Assembly: GCA_044356555.1 (NCBI GenBank)
Contig: JBIKWB010000012.1
Span: 62,001-126,000, forward strand
DNA: 64,000 nucleotides
Direction of reading: 5' to 3'
Source of the DNA: Tous-C4FEB sp044356555
Lineage (GTDB): Bacteria; Verrucomicrobiota; Verrucomicrobiia; Opitutales; Opitutaceae
The first letter of the stretch is position 1; the number at the start of each line of letters is the position of its first letter. The notes beneath the pieces are model-generated. The model was given only the letters and a program-made list of their open reading frames with translations, searched no databases and was not told the origin of the DNA. The position numbers and the translations under genes were made by a program. Shown piece by piece: positions 1 to 8,238 of the stretch.

Positions 1-1048
1 CCAGCAACGTCGGATACACGTCGACGTGGGCCACCGGGACGTCGCTCGTGCGGCCGGCAGGGACGACGCCGGGCCAGCGGACGATAAACGGGACGCGCGT
101 GCCCCCTTCGTAGAGGGTGCCCTTGCCGCCGCGGAGGGGGGAATTGTCGGTGAACCCTTTTTTCTCGGAAGGCGCTTCGGTGCTTTGGTAACCGCCCAGG
201 CCGCCGTTGTCGGATGAGAAAATGATGACGGTGTTGTCGGTGAGTTTGAGTTCTTCGAGGCGCGCCACGATGCGGCCGACGCTTTCGTCGACGCTCTGAA
301 TCATGGCGGCGTAAGTGGGATTCCAATGCGTGCCCTGGGGCCGCTTCTTTTCCCACGCGGCGATGTAGTCGGGCTTCGCCTGAATCGGCGTGTGCACGGC
401 GAAATGCGGCACGTAGAGGAAAAAAGGCTGGTCGCGGTGGCGACCGATGAAGTCCACGGCGCGGTCGGTGACGAAGTCGGCGAAATACTGACCGGCCGGA
501 TAGTCGGCGGGCGGGATGGTGGTGAAATTGAAATGTTTGTTGTCGGAGACGAGCGCTTCGTCGAAACCGCGACGGCTCGGATGGTAGTCGCCGGCGTTGC
601 CGAGATGCCATTTGCCGAACATGCCCGTGGCATAACCGGCGGCCTTGAGCGCCTGCGGTAGAATAAATTTGTCGAGCGGGAGCTGGCTGACGTTGGCCGG
701 CACCTTCATGCGGCGGTCGGCGGCCTCGCCGCGTTCGAGAATGCCGACCGTGTAGATGCCGGTGCGGGGCGCGTATTGACCGCTCATCAACGCGGCGCGG
801 GTGGGGGCGCAGTTTTGTGAGTTGTAATAGCGCAGCATGCGCACGCCCTGGGCGGCGAGCCGGTCGAGGTGGGGCGTCGCGTAGTAGTCGGAGCCCTGGC
901 AGGCGAGGTCGGTCCAGCCGAGGTCGTCGGCGAGGATGTAGACGATGTTAGGCTGGGCGGGCCGAGCCGGGGCGGCGCGGGCGGCTAGGGTCAGCCCGAC
1001 GGATGCAAGGACCAGTGCCGACAGGGTGAAAACTCGGGGCAGTTTCAA
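1..1048 (-). CDS. Exported S1 sulfatase, 3' end cut by window edge
   Basis: This is a sulfatase expected to hydrolyse sulfate esters on glycans in the periplasm or outside the cell. About 349 codons are present and the C-terminus is missing. Reading from a TTG at 1048-1046, the product has a signal peptide (about residues 1-26), the metal-binding ILADDLGW motif (38-45) and the Cys-type signature CAPTR (C80 to R84), whose Cys would be converted to formylglycine. A YEGGTRVPFIVRWPG segment and VDVYPTL near the edge are also typical of the S1 family. The TTG start overlaps the upstream sulfatase stop as TTGA, and its first codons give a good signal peptide, which is why I chose it. It is the last visible gene of three coupled sulfatases. 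The substrate cannot be told from sequence. Confidence 0.9.
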   Translation of the reverse strand, partial: MKLPRVFTLSALVLASVGLTLAARAAPARPAQPNIVYILADDLGWTDLACQGSDYYATPHLDRLAAQGVRMLRYYNSQNCAPTRAALMSGQYAPRTGIYTVGILERGEAADRRMKVPANVSQLPLDKFILPQALKAAGYATGMFGKWHLGNAGDYHPSRRGFDEALVSDNKHFNFTTIPPADYPAGQYFADFVTDRAVDFIGRHRDQPFFLYVPHFAVHTPIQAKPDYIAAWEKKRPQGTHWNPTYAAMIQSVDESVGRIVARLEELKLTDNTVIIFSSDNGGLGGYQSTEAPSEKKGFTDNSPLRGGKGTLYEGGTRVPFIVRWPGVVPAGRTSDVPVAHVDVYPTLL

Positions 1049-2574
1049 AGGGGCGAGGGGACCGCGGTCGTCTTCGATTTTTTGGACCCTTTGGCGGCGG
1101 GCGCCGGAATCTCGGGCAAGCGCGCGAGTTGGGCGAGGAGGTCGCGGATGACGTCGGGGTGGGCGGTGGCGACGTTGCGCGTCTCGAGCGGGTCGTTCGC
1201 GTAATCGAAGAGCTCGAACTGCGGGGAGCCGTCGGCGGCGCGGGCGGCGATGAGACGCCAACGCTCGGTGCGAATCGTGCGTTGGCCGTCGGTCCAGAAA
1301 CCGCGGGCGGGTTTCGCGGCGGGGGTGGCGGGGCGGTCGAGTTGGGGGCGGAGGCTGCGGCCGTCGAGGGTGCCAGGTGCGTTCAGGCCGCAGAGATCGG
1401 CGAGCGTGGGGAAGATGTCGATGGTCTCGACGAGGGCGGCGCTGGTAACGCCGGGTTGGGCGAGGCCGGGAGCGCGAATCATAAGCGGGGAACGCAAGGA
1501 GTGCTCGTAGAGGCAGTGTTTGCCCCAGATGCCGTGTTCGCCGAGGAGGAGACCATGGTCGCTCCAGACGACGACGATGGTGTTGCCGGTGGGGTCGAGA
1601 GTTTTCAGAGCGTCGAGCACGCGGCCGATCTGGGCATCGACGTAGCTGGTGGCGGCGGCGTAGGCCCGGCGAACCTCGCGGGTGTAGGCAGGATCGGTGT
1701 CAGGATCGCGGCCGGCGTGGCCGTAGTTTTTTCGGAATTCGTTGCTCGTATGCCAAGTCGAAGGCCAGGCGGGTTTGGCGGCCGCGGCGGGAGCGAGGGC
1801 GGGAATTTTCTCGGGATCGTGCAGGTCGAAATATCGTTTCGGCGCGGCGAACGGGAGGTGCGGCTTAAAGAAGCCGACGGCGAAAAACCACGGCTCGGAC
1901 GACGCGGAAAGGTCGCGGAGATTTTTTACGGCCTCGTCTGCGATCCAAGCGTCGGGGTAGGCGGAGTCAGGACCGGCGTGGGCCTCGAGGGGCGGAGTTT
2001 TTCCGGGCGTGCGTGGGACACCGTTGGCGTAACCGTGCATGATGTTCTCGGCCTCGTTCCACGGTGTTTGAGGAATCCATGAGCGCGTCCAGGCGCCGGG
2101 GAGTTCTTCGGGGCCGTCGTGCCAGAGCTTGCCGGTGCGGCCGCCGGGGTGGTGGGTGATTTTGCCGAGGGCGTAAGTGCGGTAGCCGTTGCGGAGAAAC
2201 CACGCGGGAAGATTCGCGTCGCCCCACGTGGAGTGGGTGGTGGCGATGCCGCCGTTGCCGACGTGGGCGGCCTCGGAAGGATAGCGACCCCGCAGCAGGG
2301 CGGTGCGCGAGGCGCCGCAGGTGGGAACCTGGACGTAGTGATGCGAAAAAATACGCGCGGTGGCGGCGAAGGCGTCGAGTTGCGGGGTGCGGGCGTGGGC
2401 CACGCCCATCGCCCCGAGGTCGTTGCGCAGATCGTCGACGGCGATGAAGAGGACGTTGGGGCGCTTGGGCGCGGCGGGCGAGGTGGCGGCGGAGGCGGAG
2501 AGCGGGAGAAGGAGAGAAAGAGAAAGGGAGAGAAGGAGGGGCGGAGAGAAGGAGAGAGGGCGCAAGGTGCTCAT
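1045..2574 (-). CDS. Exported S1 sulfatase, iduronate-2-sulfatase-like
   Basis: The 509-residue protein has a Leu/Ser-rich signal peptide (1-29), the metal ligands AVDDLR (45-50) and the signature CGASR (C86 to R90). Further on it carries VVWSDHGLLLGEHGIWGK, the substrate-pocket and metal motif of the iduronate-2-sulfatase/choline-sulfatase-like branch. It should remove sulfate from a polysaccharide or oligosaccharide after export. The signature has Ala where many S1 enzymes have Pro, which some subfamilies tolerate. Its ATG overlaps the TGA of the upstream sulfatase by 4 bases (ATGA), and its own TGA overlaps the next start, so the three sulfatases are probably one translationally coupled transcript. 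The C-terminus ends in a Lys/Ser-rich tail of no clear function. Confidence 0.93.
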   Translation of the reverse strand: MSTLRPLSFSPPLLLSLSLSLLLPLSASAATSPAAPKRPNVLFIAVDDLRNDLGAMGVAHARTPQLDAFAATARIFSHHYVQVPTCGASRTALLRGRYPSEAAHVGNGGIATTHSTWGDANLPAWFLRNGYRTYALGKITHHPGGRTGKLWHDGPEELPGAWTRSWIPQTPWNEAENIMHGYANGVPRTPGKTPPLEAHAGPDSAYPDAWIADEAVKNLRDLSASSEPWFFAVGFFKPHLPFAAPKRYFDLHDPEKIPALAPAAAAKPAWPSTWHTSNEFRKNYGHAGRDPDTDPAYTREVRRAYAAATSYVDAQIGRVLDALKTLDPTGNTIVVVWSDHGLLLGEHGIWGKHCLYEHSLRSPLMIRAPGLAQPGVTSAALVETIDIFPTLADLCGLNAPGTLDGRSLRPQLDRPATPAAKPARGFWTDGQRTIRTERWRLIAARAADGSPQFELFDYANDPLETRNVATAHPDVIRDLLAQLARLPEIPAPAAKGSKKSKTTAVPSPL

Positions 2575-4484
2575 GGGGTGGCGGATTTTTTCTTGTTCTT
2601 GGTTTTGGCGCCGGGGGCGTCGCCGGTGAGGTTCACGATGAGGCGCGGGACGTAGGAGGCGAAACGAGGATCGGGCGAACCGGCTTCGCCTTTGAGTCCG
2701 CGCACGAGGGGGAGAAGCGGAGCGGCTTTGGGGCCGAGGGCTTCGATCGCGCTGAGGGCGGCCATGGCGGTGAAGACGCCGTTTTTATCGGGCGCGGCGA
2801 GTTCGCCGAGGACGGTGAGGATCGGCGCAAGATCGGCGGTCGGGCCGAAGGTGCCGAGCGCCTCGGCGGCGACGATGCGGACGAGCGGCGACGAGTCGCT
2901 GAGGGCGCGGCGGAGCAGCGGAAGATCGCCCGAGACGGCCGAAGAGCCGCGCATGAGCAAGCCGATCACGCCCCAATAGCGCGCGGCGGCATCGGGATCG
3001 GTCGCCAAGGTGCGCAACTGCGGGACGGCGGCGGGATCAAGGCCGGAGGCGAGATCTGCGGCGGCGTAGAGGCGCGCGAAGGGGTATTTCTTTTCGTCGC
3101 GTGCGAGGTCGTAGGGCGCCAGCCCGGAGGCGCGGGCGTGCATCTCGCCTTCGGGGAGAAAGCCGAGGTCGCGCACGCGGGTGAGGTGGGTGCGTTGGGC
3201 GGCGCGGAGTTTTTCAAGGACCGCGCGGTGAGCGGGCGAGGCGGCGAGGTTGATGACTTCGTCGCGGTCGGTCGCGAGATCGTAGAGTTCCTCGGGAGCC
3301 TTGGGCGTGCGCCAGAAGATGGACTGCGCGTCGTTGGTTTTGCCGGCGTCGAAAGCGGCACGCCACACGCGGGTCGTGGGCGTCTCGAATTGAAACGCGA
3401 CCCGTTGGGCCGGCGAGACGTGGGGGAAGAAATTCCGCAGGTAAACGTAGCGGCCGTCGGTGACGGAGCGGACAAAATCCAGGCGTTCGTCCATACGGCC
3501 GCGGGCGCCGTAAAGGTAGGGCTGGGGCTCGGTCTGAAACGGGCCGGCGAAAGCGTGGCCCTGCATCGCGGCGGGCGGCTTGATCCCCGCGAGGCTCAGC
3601 ACGGTGGGCGCGAGATCGACGAAGCTGACGAGGCGGTCGGACTTGCCGCCGGGTTGATACTCTTTCGGGGCGAGGTGCCGCCACTTTTGCGGGAAGTAGA
3701 CGACCATGGGCACGTGCAGGCCGGAGTTGGAGGGCCAGCGTTTGCTGCGGGGCATGCCGCTGCCGTGGTCGCCGTAGTAAAAAACGATCGTGTCCTCGGC
3801 GAGGCCGGCGGCGGCGAGTTCTTTGAGGCGGGCGCCGGCGTCGGCGTCGGCGGCGGAGACCTTGTCGTAGTATTGCGCCCAATCTTGGCGAACCTCGGGC
3901 AGATTGGGGTGGTAGGCGGGGATGCGCATTTTCGCCGGATCGGCGATGGCGTTGTGGGGCCGGGTGCGAATCTGGCTCTCGTGGCTTTTTTCGGAATTGA
4001 ACACGGCGAAGAACGGCTGGCCGGGGGCACGATCTTTCCAGTGCGCTTGTTTGGAGGAAACGTGCCACGTCTGCGCGGATTTAGGGACGTTGTAATCCTC
4101 CTTGGCGTTGTTGGTGGTGTAGTAGCCGGCCTCTCGAAGGTAGTCCGGGTAAAGCTTCGCGCCGTTGGCGAGCGGCACCATGGAGCGCATGTGAATCGCA
4201 CCGGAACTCTCGCCATAAAATCCGGTGGCGATGGTGGTGCGGGCGGGAGCGCACACAGGGTGGTTGGACCAAGCTTTTTTGAAAATCATGCCCTGTGCGG
4301 CGAGGGCATCGATATTGGGCGTGCGGGCGTTGGCGTCGCCGTAGCAACCCATCTCGGGTCCGTGGTCTTCGCTCGTGAGCCAGAGAATGTTGGGGCGGTC
4401 GGCGGCCGAGGCGGACAGGGAAATCAGGAGTGCAAGCGAGAGCGCGAGCAGGCGGGCTGGGGCAGAAAATAGGAGGGAAGGCAT
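2571..4484 (-). CDS. Exported sulfatase with C-terminal HEAT-like repeats
   Basis: The protein has 637 residues from the ATG at 4484. An in-frame TTG at 4526 would add 14 Pro-rich residues before the signal peptide, so I prefer the ATG. The signal peptide covers 1-28. The first metal motif reads LTSEDHG (37-42 region), with Glu-Asp instead of Asp-Asp, and the signature is CAPAR (C78 to R82), with Ala in place of Ser/Thr at the fourth position. Both variants fit the heparan N-sulfatase-like group of PVC sulfatases. After the catalytic domain, about residues 500-620 contain Ala/Leu-rich helical repeats (for example LVRIVAAEALGTFGP) of the HEAT type, probably a binding or docking module. It is the first gene of the three-sulfatase run. 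The 133-base gap up to the malate:quinone oxidoreductase stop shows no convincing promoter. Confidence 0.9.
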   Translation of the reverse strand: MPSLLFSAPARLLALSLALLISLSASAADRPNILWLTSEDHGPEMGCYGDANARTPNIDALAAQGMIFKKAWSNHPVCAPARTTIATGFYGESSGAIHMRSMVPLANGAKLYPDYLREAGYYTTNNAKEDYNVPKSAQTWHVSSKQAHWKDRAPGQPFFAVFNSEKSHESQIRTRPHNAIADPAKMRIPAYHPNLPEVRQDWAQYYDKVSAADADAGARLKELAAAGLAEDTIVFYYGDHGSGMPRSKRWPSNSGLHVPMVVYFPQKWRHLAPKEYQPGGKSDRLVSFVDLAPTVLSLAGIKPPAAMQGHAFAGPFQTEPQPYLYGARGRMDERLDFVRSVTDGRYVYLRNFFPHVSPAQRVAFQFETPTTRVWRAAFDAGKTNDAQSIFWRTPKAPEELYDLATDRDEVINLAASPAHRAVLEKLRAAQRTHLTRVRDLGFLPEGEMHARASGLAPYDLARDEKKYPFARLYAAADLASGLDPAAVPQLRTLATDPDAAARYWGVIGLLMRGSSAVSGDLPLLRRALSDSSPLVRIVAAEALGTFGPTADLAPILTVLGELAAPDKNGVFTAMAALSAIEALGPKAAPLLPLVRGLKGEAGSPDPRFASYVPRLIVNLTGDAPGAKTKNKKKSATP

Positions 4485-4617
4485 CGGTGGGGGCGAGACG
4501 GGCGGGGTGGGTGGAGGTTGCAACAAAGTGGAACAAGAGCGGCGTGCCGGGAGATTTCGGGGCGGTCAAGCGGGACGGTCGGGAAGGCGGGGTGAGCGCA
4601 CGTGGGGCTCGTAGCAG

Positions 4618-6114
4618 TCAGGCGGGACGCAGGCAAAGGAGATCGTCAATTTGGGTGGAGACGCGGGCGTAGTCGAGGCTGGTCCCCGGCGCCGTTAGAT
4701 CGAGGTCGAAGGTCGGAACCATCGCTTTCATGCGGGCGTGGCCATCGGGCGTATGCAGGCGGTCGGGGAAACAAGTTTGGATGATTTGCAGCGCGATGTT
4801 CGCGGCGACGGAAGCGCCGGGGGAAGCACCAAGCAGCGCGGCGAGAGAGCCGTCGGGGGCGGTGACGACCTCGGTGCCGAAGGAGAGCCGGCCGGCGTCG
4901 GATTTCTTCAGCGCTTGCACGCGGATGCCGGCGTCGACGGGGCGCCAATCGGCGGGATCAGCCCCGGGGTAGAACACGCGGAGGGCGCGCAGGCGGGCGG
5001 CCATGCTCTGGGTGGCTTGTTGCGCGAGAAAGCGGACGAGAACGCGCTGGTGCAGGCCGGTGCGGAGGAGGGTCGCGAGGTTGTGCGTGCGGAGCGAAGC
5101 CGGCAGGTCGGTGAGGTGCCCGGTGCGTTGGAGGAACTTGGTCGTCCACGTGGCGAAGGGTCCGAAGAGCAGTGCGCGTTTGCCGTCGAGATGGCGGACG
5201 TCGAGGTGGGGTCCACCGAGGGCGCCGGAGTCGGGCGGAGGCGAGCCGTAGACCTTGGCCAAGTGGCGGGCGACGACGGCGGGGTTTTCGCAGACCAGCC
5301 ATTGGCCGGCGATGGGAAAGGCGGCGAGACCGTGGGCGACAGGCAGGCGGCTGGATTGGAGGAGTGGCAACGTGCCGCCGCCGGCACCGATGAAAACGAA
5401 GCGGGCGCGGGCGGAGTGCGATCTGCCCGAGGCGGGGTCGCGGACGGTGAGTTCCCAGTCGGCATCGGCGCGGTTAAGGTGCGTGACGCGGTGGCCCGCG
5501 ACGACGCGGCAGCCTTCCTGCGCGCCGAGCCAGGCGAGGAGTTGGCGGGCGAGTTCGCCGAAATTCACATCGGTGCCGGCGTCGATTTTGGTGACGGCGA
5601 TGGGCTCGGCGTCGCGGCCGTCGACGAGAAGTGGAGCCCACCGGCGGATCAAAGCGCGATCGGTGCTGAACTCCATGGTGCGGAAGAACGGATGCGCCGA
5701 CAGCGCGGCATGACGGGCGCGCAGATAGGCGATGGGTGCTGCGCCGCGAACAAAGCTGAGATGCGGGACGGCGCGGATAAAGTCGGCCGGCCGCGGGGCG
5801 AGCCCGTGGGCGACCGCGTAGCTCCAGAACTGACGGGATTGGTCGAAGCGCGTGAAGATTTCGACGGCCTTGGTGACGTCGACGGGCGCGCCGGGCGTGA
5901 TGGGCGGCGGCGTATAGTTGAGTTCGCAGAGGCCGGCGTGGCCGGTGCCGGCGTTGGCCCAGCCGTCGGAGCTTTCGCGGGCGAAGGCGTCGGCCGCCTC
6001 GTAAACGTGAATCGAGAAGCGGGGGTCGAGCCGCTTGAGCATCGTGCCGACATGCGCGGACATGATGCCACCGCCGATGAGGATGATGTCGGGGTGCGCG
6101 TCAGAGCGAGGCAT
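4618..6114 (-). CDS. mqo: Malate:quinone oxidoreductase
   Basis: This FAD-dependent, membrane-associated enzyme oxidises malate to oxaloacetate and passes electrons to the quinone pool, replacing soluble malate dehydrogenase in the TCA cycle. The 498-residue protein has the N-terminal dinucleotide-binding motif IGGGIMSA (13-20) and the family hallmark ESSDGWANAGTGHAGLCELN (about 47-66). The length matches the family (around 500). I chose the ATG at 6114; a GTG at 6144 would add 10 residues and is possible. It sits between sulfatase groups on the same strand but is a housekeeping enzyme. The 218-base gap after the upstream sulfatase suggests its own transcript. Confidence 0.95.
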   Translation of the reverse strand: MPRSDAHPDIILIGGGIMSAHVGTMLKRLDPRFSIHVYEAADAFARESSDGWANAGTGHAGLCELNYTPPPITPGAPVDVTKAVEIFTRFDQSRQFWSYAVAHGLAPRPADFIRAVPHLSFVRGAAPIAYLRARHAALSAHPFFRTMEFSTDRALIRRWAPLLVDGRDAEPIAVTKIDAGTDVNFGELARQLLAWLGAQEGCRVVAGHRVTHLNRADADWELTVRDPASGRSHSARARFVFIGAGGGTLPLLQSSRLPVAHGLAAFPIAGQWLVCENPAVVARHLAKVYGSPPPDSGALGGPHLDVRHLDGKRALLFGPFATWTTKFLQRTGHLTDLPASLRTHNLATLLRTGLHQRVLVRFLAQQATQSMAARLRALRVFYPGADPADWRPVDAGIRVQALKKSDAGRLSFGTEVVTAPDGSLAALLGASPGASVAANIALQIIQTCFPDRLHTPDGHARMKAMVPTFDLDLTAPGTSLDYARVSTQIDDLLCLRPA

Positions 6115-6246
6115 GGGAGGCAGGGCGAAGATAGCCACGGCCACTGCCTAGGGCCAAGTGACGAAGGGCAAGGGCGAATTCGGGGTGATCGCGGTGGGTC
6201 CGCGTGCTGACCGAGTCCGGAATCGCTCCAGCACTGAATCGCAGGG

Positions 6247-6272
6247 GAGACGTTCCTGCCCTGAAACGTCTC
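6247..6272. other. Inverted repeat downstream of sulfatase 6333-8216
   Basis: The sequence GAGACGTT (6247-6254) and its complement AACGTCTC (6265-6272) form an 8-base-pair stem with a 10-base loop, in the gap between mqo and the upstream sulfatase. There is no T-tract on either side, so it is not a standard intrinsic terminator. It could be an mRNA 3'-end structure for the sulfatase transcript or an operator for mqo. Confidence 0.3.
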
Positions 6273-6332
6273 ACCGCCGACAAAGCGCCGAATTGGTTTT
6301 GATCGGCGGACGTCCCCGTTCCGAGGCGGTCC

Positions 6333-8216
6333 TCAGGGAAGTTTCGTGACGACGGCGTAGTAGGCGCCGACTTCGTGGCCGTCGGCGGTGGTGAAGACCG
6401 GGGCGAGTTGGTGGGAACCGGCGGTGAGCGTGGTCGTGAAGGCGATGGCAGTGTCGGTGGCGCGCACGGGCGACGAAGCGAGGTCGCGCCCGCCGAGGCG
6501 CAGCGTGGCGGTGGTCGCGGGGATCGCGACGCCGGAGCGGGCGCGGAAGGCGACGCTGGCGCCGGGGACTTTTTCACCCGGGGGCAACGCGGCGGTGATC
6601 GGGTGGTTCGCCTCGACGGGCCAGCGGCGCACGCTGATTTCGTAGCGGCCGGCGGTGACGACTTTCACAGCCCAGTGGCCGGCGTGGCGGGATTTTTCGG
6701 CGGCTGCGGCGGGCGTGGCGGACGACGCGGCAGCTTTCGCGTTTTTGCCTTTGGCGGCGTTGGGACGTGCGGGAGCGAATCCATCGGCGACGCGGATGTG
6801 CTGCTGGTTCCACGGCGGGAGGGCCTCCTGGATCCAGTCGTGGCCGGTGAGACTCACGACGGGATGCTCGGGATGGCCGAGGTAAATCTCGGTGGTCTGC
6901 GCGAAGGTCGGCTCCAACTCGGCCCACCACGCCTCGTAGAACGCACGCATTTTGGCGGCGCGCGCGGGTTGTTCGGCAAAGAGGTTCCGCTGCTGGCCGG
7001 GATCGGTTTTGATATCGTAAAGTTCCTGGCCGTTGATGAGCCGCCACGGGCCGGACATGACGGCGGACTGTTTCCACTTCACCGGATCGCGCTCGCGCTG
7101 GGAATCAGTGACGAGCATGCGCTCGTGCGGCCACGCGGTGGTGTCCGCGACGGGATCGAGGAGCGGACGAATGGAACGGCCGTCGAACTTGAGGCCGGCG
7201 GGAGTGGGTGCGCCGGTGACGTCGAGGAGCGTGGGCACGATGTCGACGGCGTGGCTCAGAGTGTCGTTGACTTGCGGTTTCGTCCAACCGGCGGCGGGCC
7301 AGTGGGCGAGGAGCGGCACGCGGTGCCCGCCCTCGTATTCGCTGCCTTTTTTGCCGCGCATACCGGCGTTGAAGATTTTTTCGCCGGTGGCGGTGCCGTT
7401 GTCGGTAGTGAAAATGAAGAGCGTGTTGTCGGCGATACCGAGCTCACGCAGGAGCGCGCGGGTGGTGCCGACGTTGTCGTCGATGTTGGTGATCATGCCG
7501 AAGAACGACGCGAGTTCGGGCGGCTGCTGCGGGTAGAGGTCGAGGTAGTTTTGCGGGGCGTGAAACGGGCTGTGCGGGGCGTTGAGCGAGATGTAGGCGA
7601 GGAAAGGTTTTTTGGCGGCGGCTTGCTCGCGGATGAAGCGGTGGGCCTCGGCGAAAAACACGTCGGTGCAAAAACCTTTGGCGGCGACGATGCGGCCGTT
7701 GTGGAAATAGCTGCCGTCGAAGTAGGAGTTGTCCCAGAGATCGGGCGTCTGGCCGACCCCGCCGCCGCCGTGGTAATAGACCTCGGTGAAACCGCGGTCC
7801 TGCGGGCGGTAGGGGTAGTTGTCGCCGAGGTGCCACTTGCCGAACATGCCGGTGGCGTAGCCGTGGGCTTTGAGCAACTGGCCGACGGTGATCTCGTTTT
7901 CGCGCAGCATCGAGCGGCCGTTGACGGTGTGCCACACGCCGGTGCGGTTGGTCCAATGGCCGGTGAGCAGCGCGGCGCGCGTGGGCGAGCAAGTGGGCGC
8001 GACGTGGTAGTCTTTCAGTTGGGAGGACTCGGTGGAGAGCCGGTCAAGGTGCGGCGTCTTGACGACGGGATTTCCCGTGAAGCCGAGGTCGCCGTAGCCC
8101 TGATCGTCGGTGATGACGAAGACGATGTTGGGCTTGGTGGCGGAGGTGGCAGCGGCCGTGGCTGAGAGGGCGAGAAGGAGGAAACCAGAGAGGGCGAGAA
8201 GGAAGCGGAGTTTCAT
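6333..8216 (-). CDS. Exported arylsulfatase-like S1 sulfatase with extra C-terminal domain
   Basis: The protein has 627 residues from the ATG at 8216, where a clear signal peptide begins (1-25). A longer in-frame extension would overlap the upstream gene and has no export signal. It carries VITDDQGYGD (34-43) and the signature CSPTR (C76 to R80), followed by ALLTGHWTNRTGVWH, all typical of arylsulfatase A-like S1 enzymes. The catalytic domain ends near residue 480. The last 120 or so residues (from an Ala/Lys-rich linker through GRYEISVRRWPVEANHP to the end) look like a beta-sandwich accessory domain of the kind attached to PVC sulfatases. It is the last gene of the run starting at the FecI-type sigma factor, 22 bases after the dehydrogenase. 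Confidence 0.92.
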   Translation of the reverse strand: MKLRFLLALSGFLLLALSATAAATSATKPNIVFVITDDQGYGDLGFTGNPVVKTPHLDRLSTESSQLKDYHVAPTCSPTRAALLTGHWTNRTGVWHTVNGRSMLRENEITVGQLLKAHGYATGMFGKWHLGDNYPYRPQDRGFTEVYYHGGGGVGQTPDLWDNSYFDGSYFHNGRIVAAKGFCTDVFFAEAHRFIREQAAAKKPFLAYISLNAPHSPFHAPQNYLDLYPQQPPELASFFGMITNIDDNVGTTRALLRELGIADNTLFIFTTDNGTATGEKIFNAGMRGKKGSEYEGGHRVPLLAHWPAAGWTKPQVNDTLSHAVDIVPTLLDVTGAPTPAGLKFDGRSIRPLLDPVADTTAWPHERMLVTDSQRERDPVKWKQSAVMSGPWRLINGQELYDIKTDPGQQRNLFAEQPARAAKMRAFYEAWWAELEPTFAQTTEIYLGHPEHPVVSLTGHDWIQEALPPWNQQHIRVADGFAPARPNAAKGKNAKAAASSATPAAAAEKSRHAGHWAVKVVTAGRYEISVRRWPVEANHPITAALPPGEKVPGASVAFRARSGVAIPATTATLRLGGRDLASSPVRATDTAIAFTTTLTAGSHQLAPVFTTADGHEVGAYYAVVTKLP

Positions 8217-8238
8217 AGGAGAAATAGATTTGAGTCGT

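Noticed and set aside
3138..4472. Long plus-strand open frame (444 codons) opposite a sulfatase
   Set aside because: It mirrors the minus-strand sulfatase, is Gly/Val/Arg-rich with no recognisable motif, and is a normal product of high GC at third codon positions.
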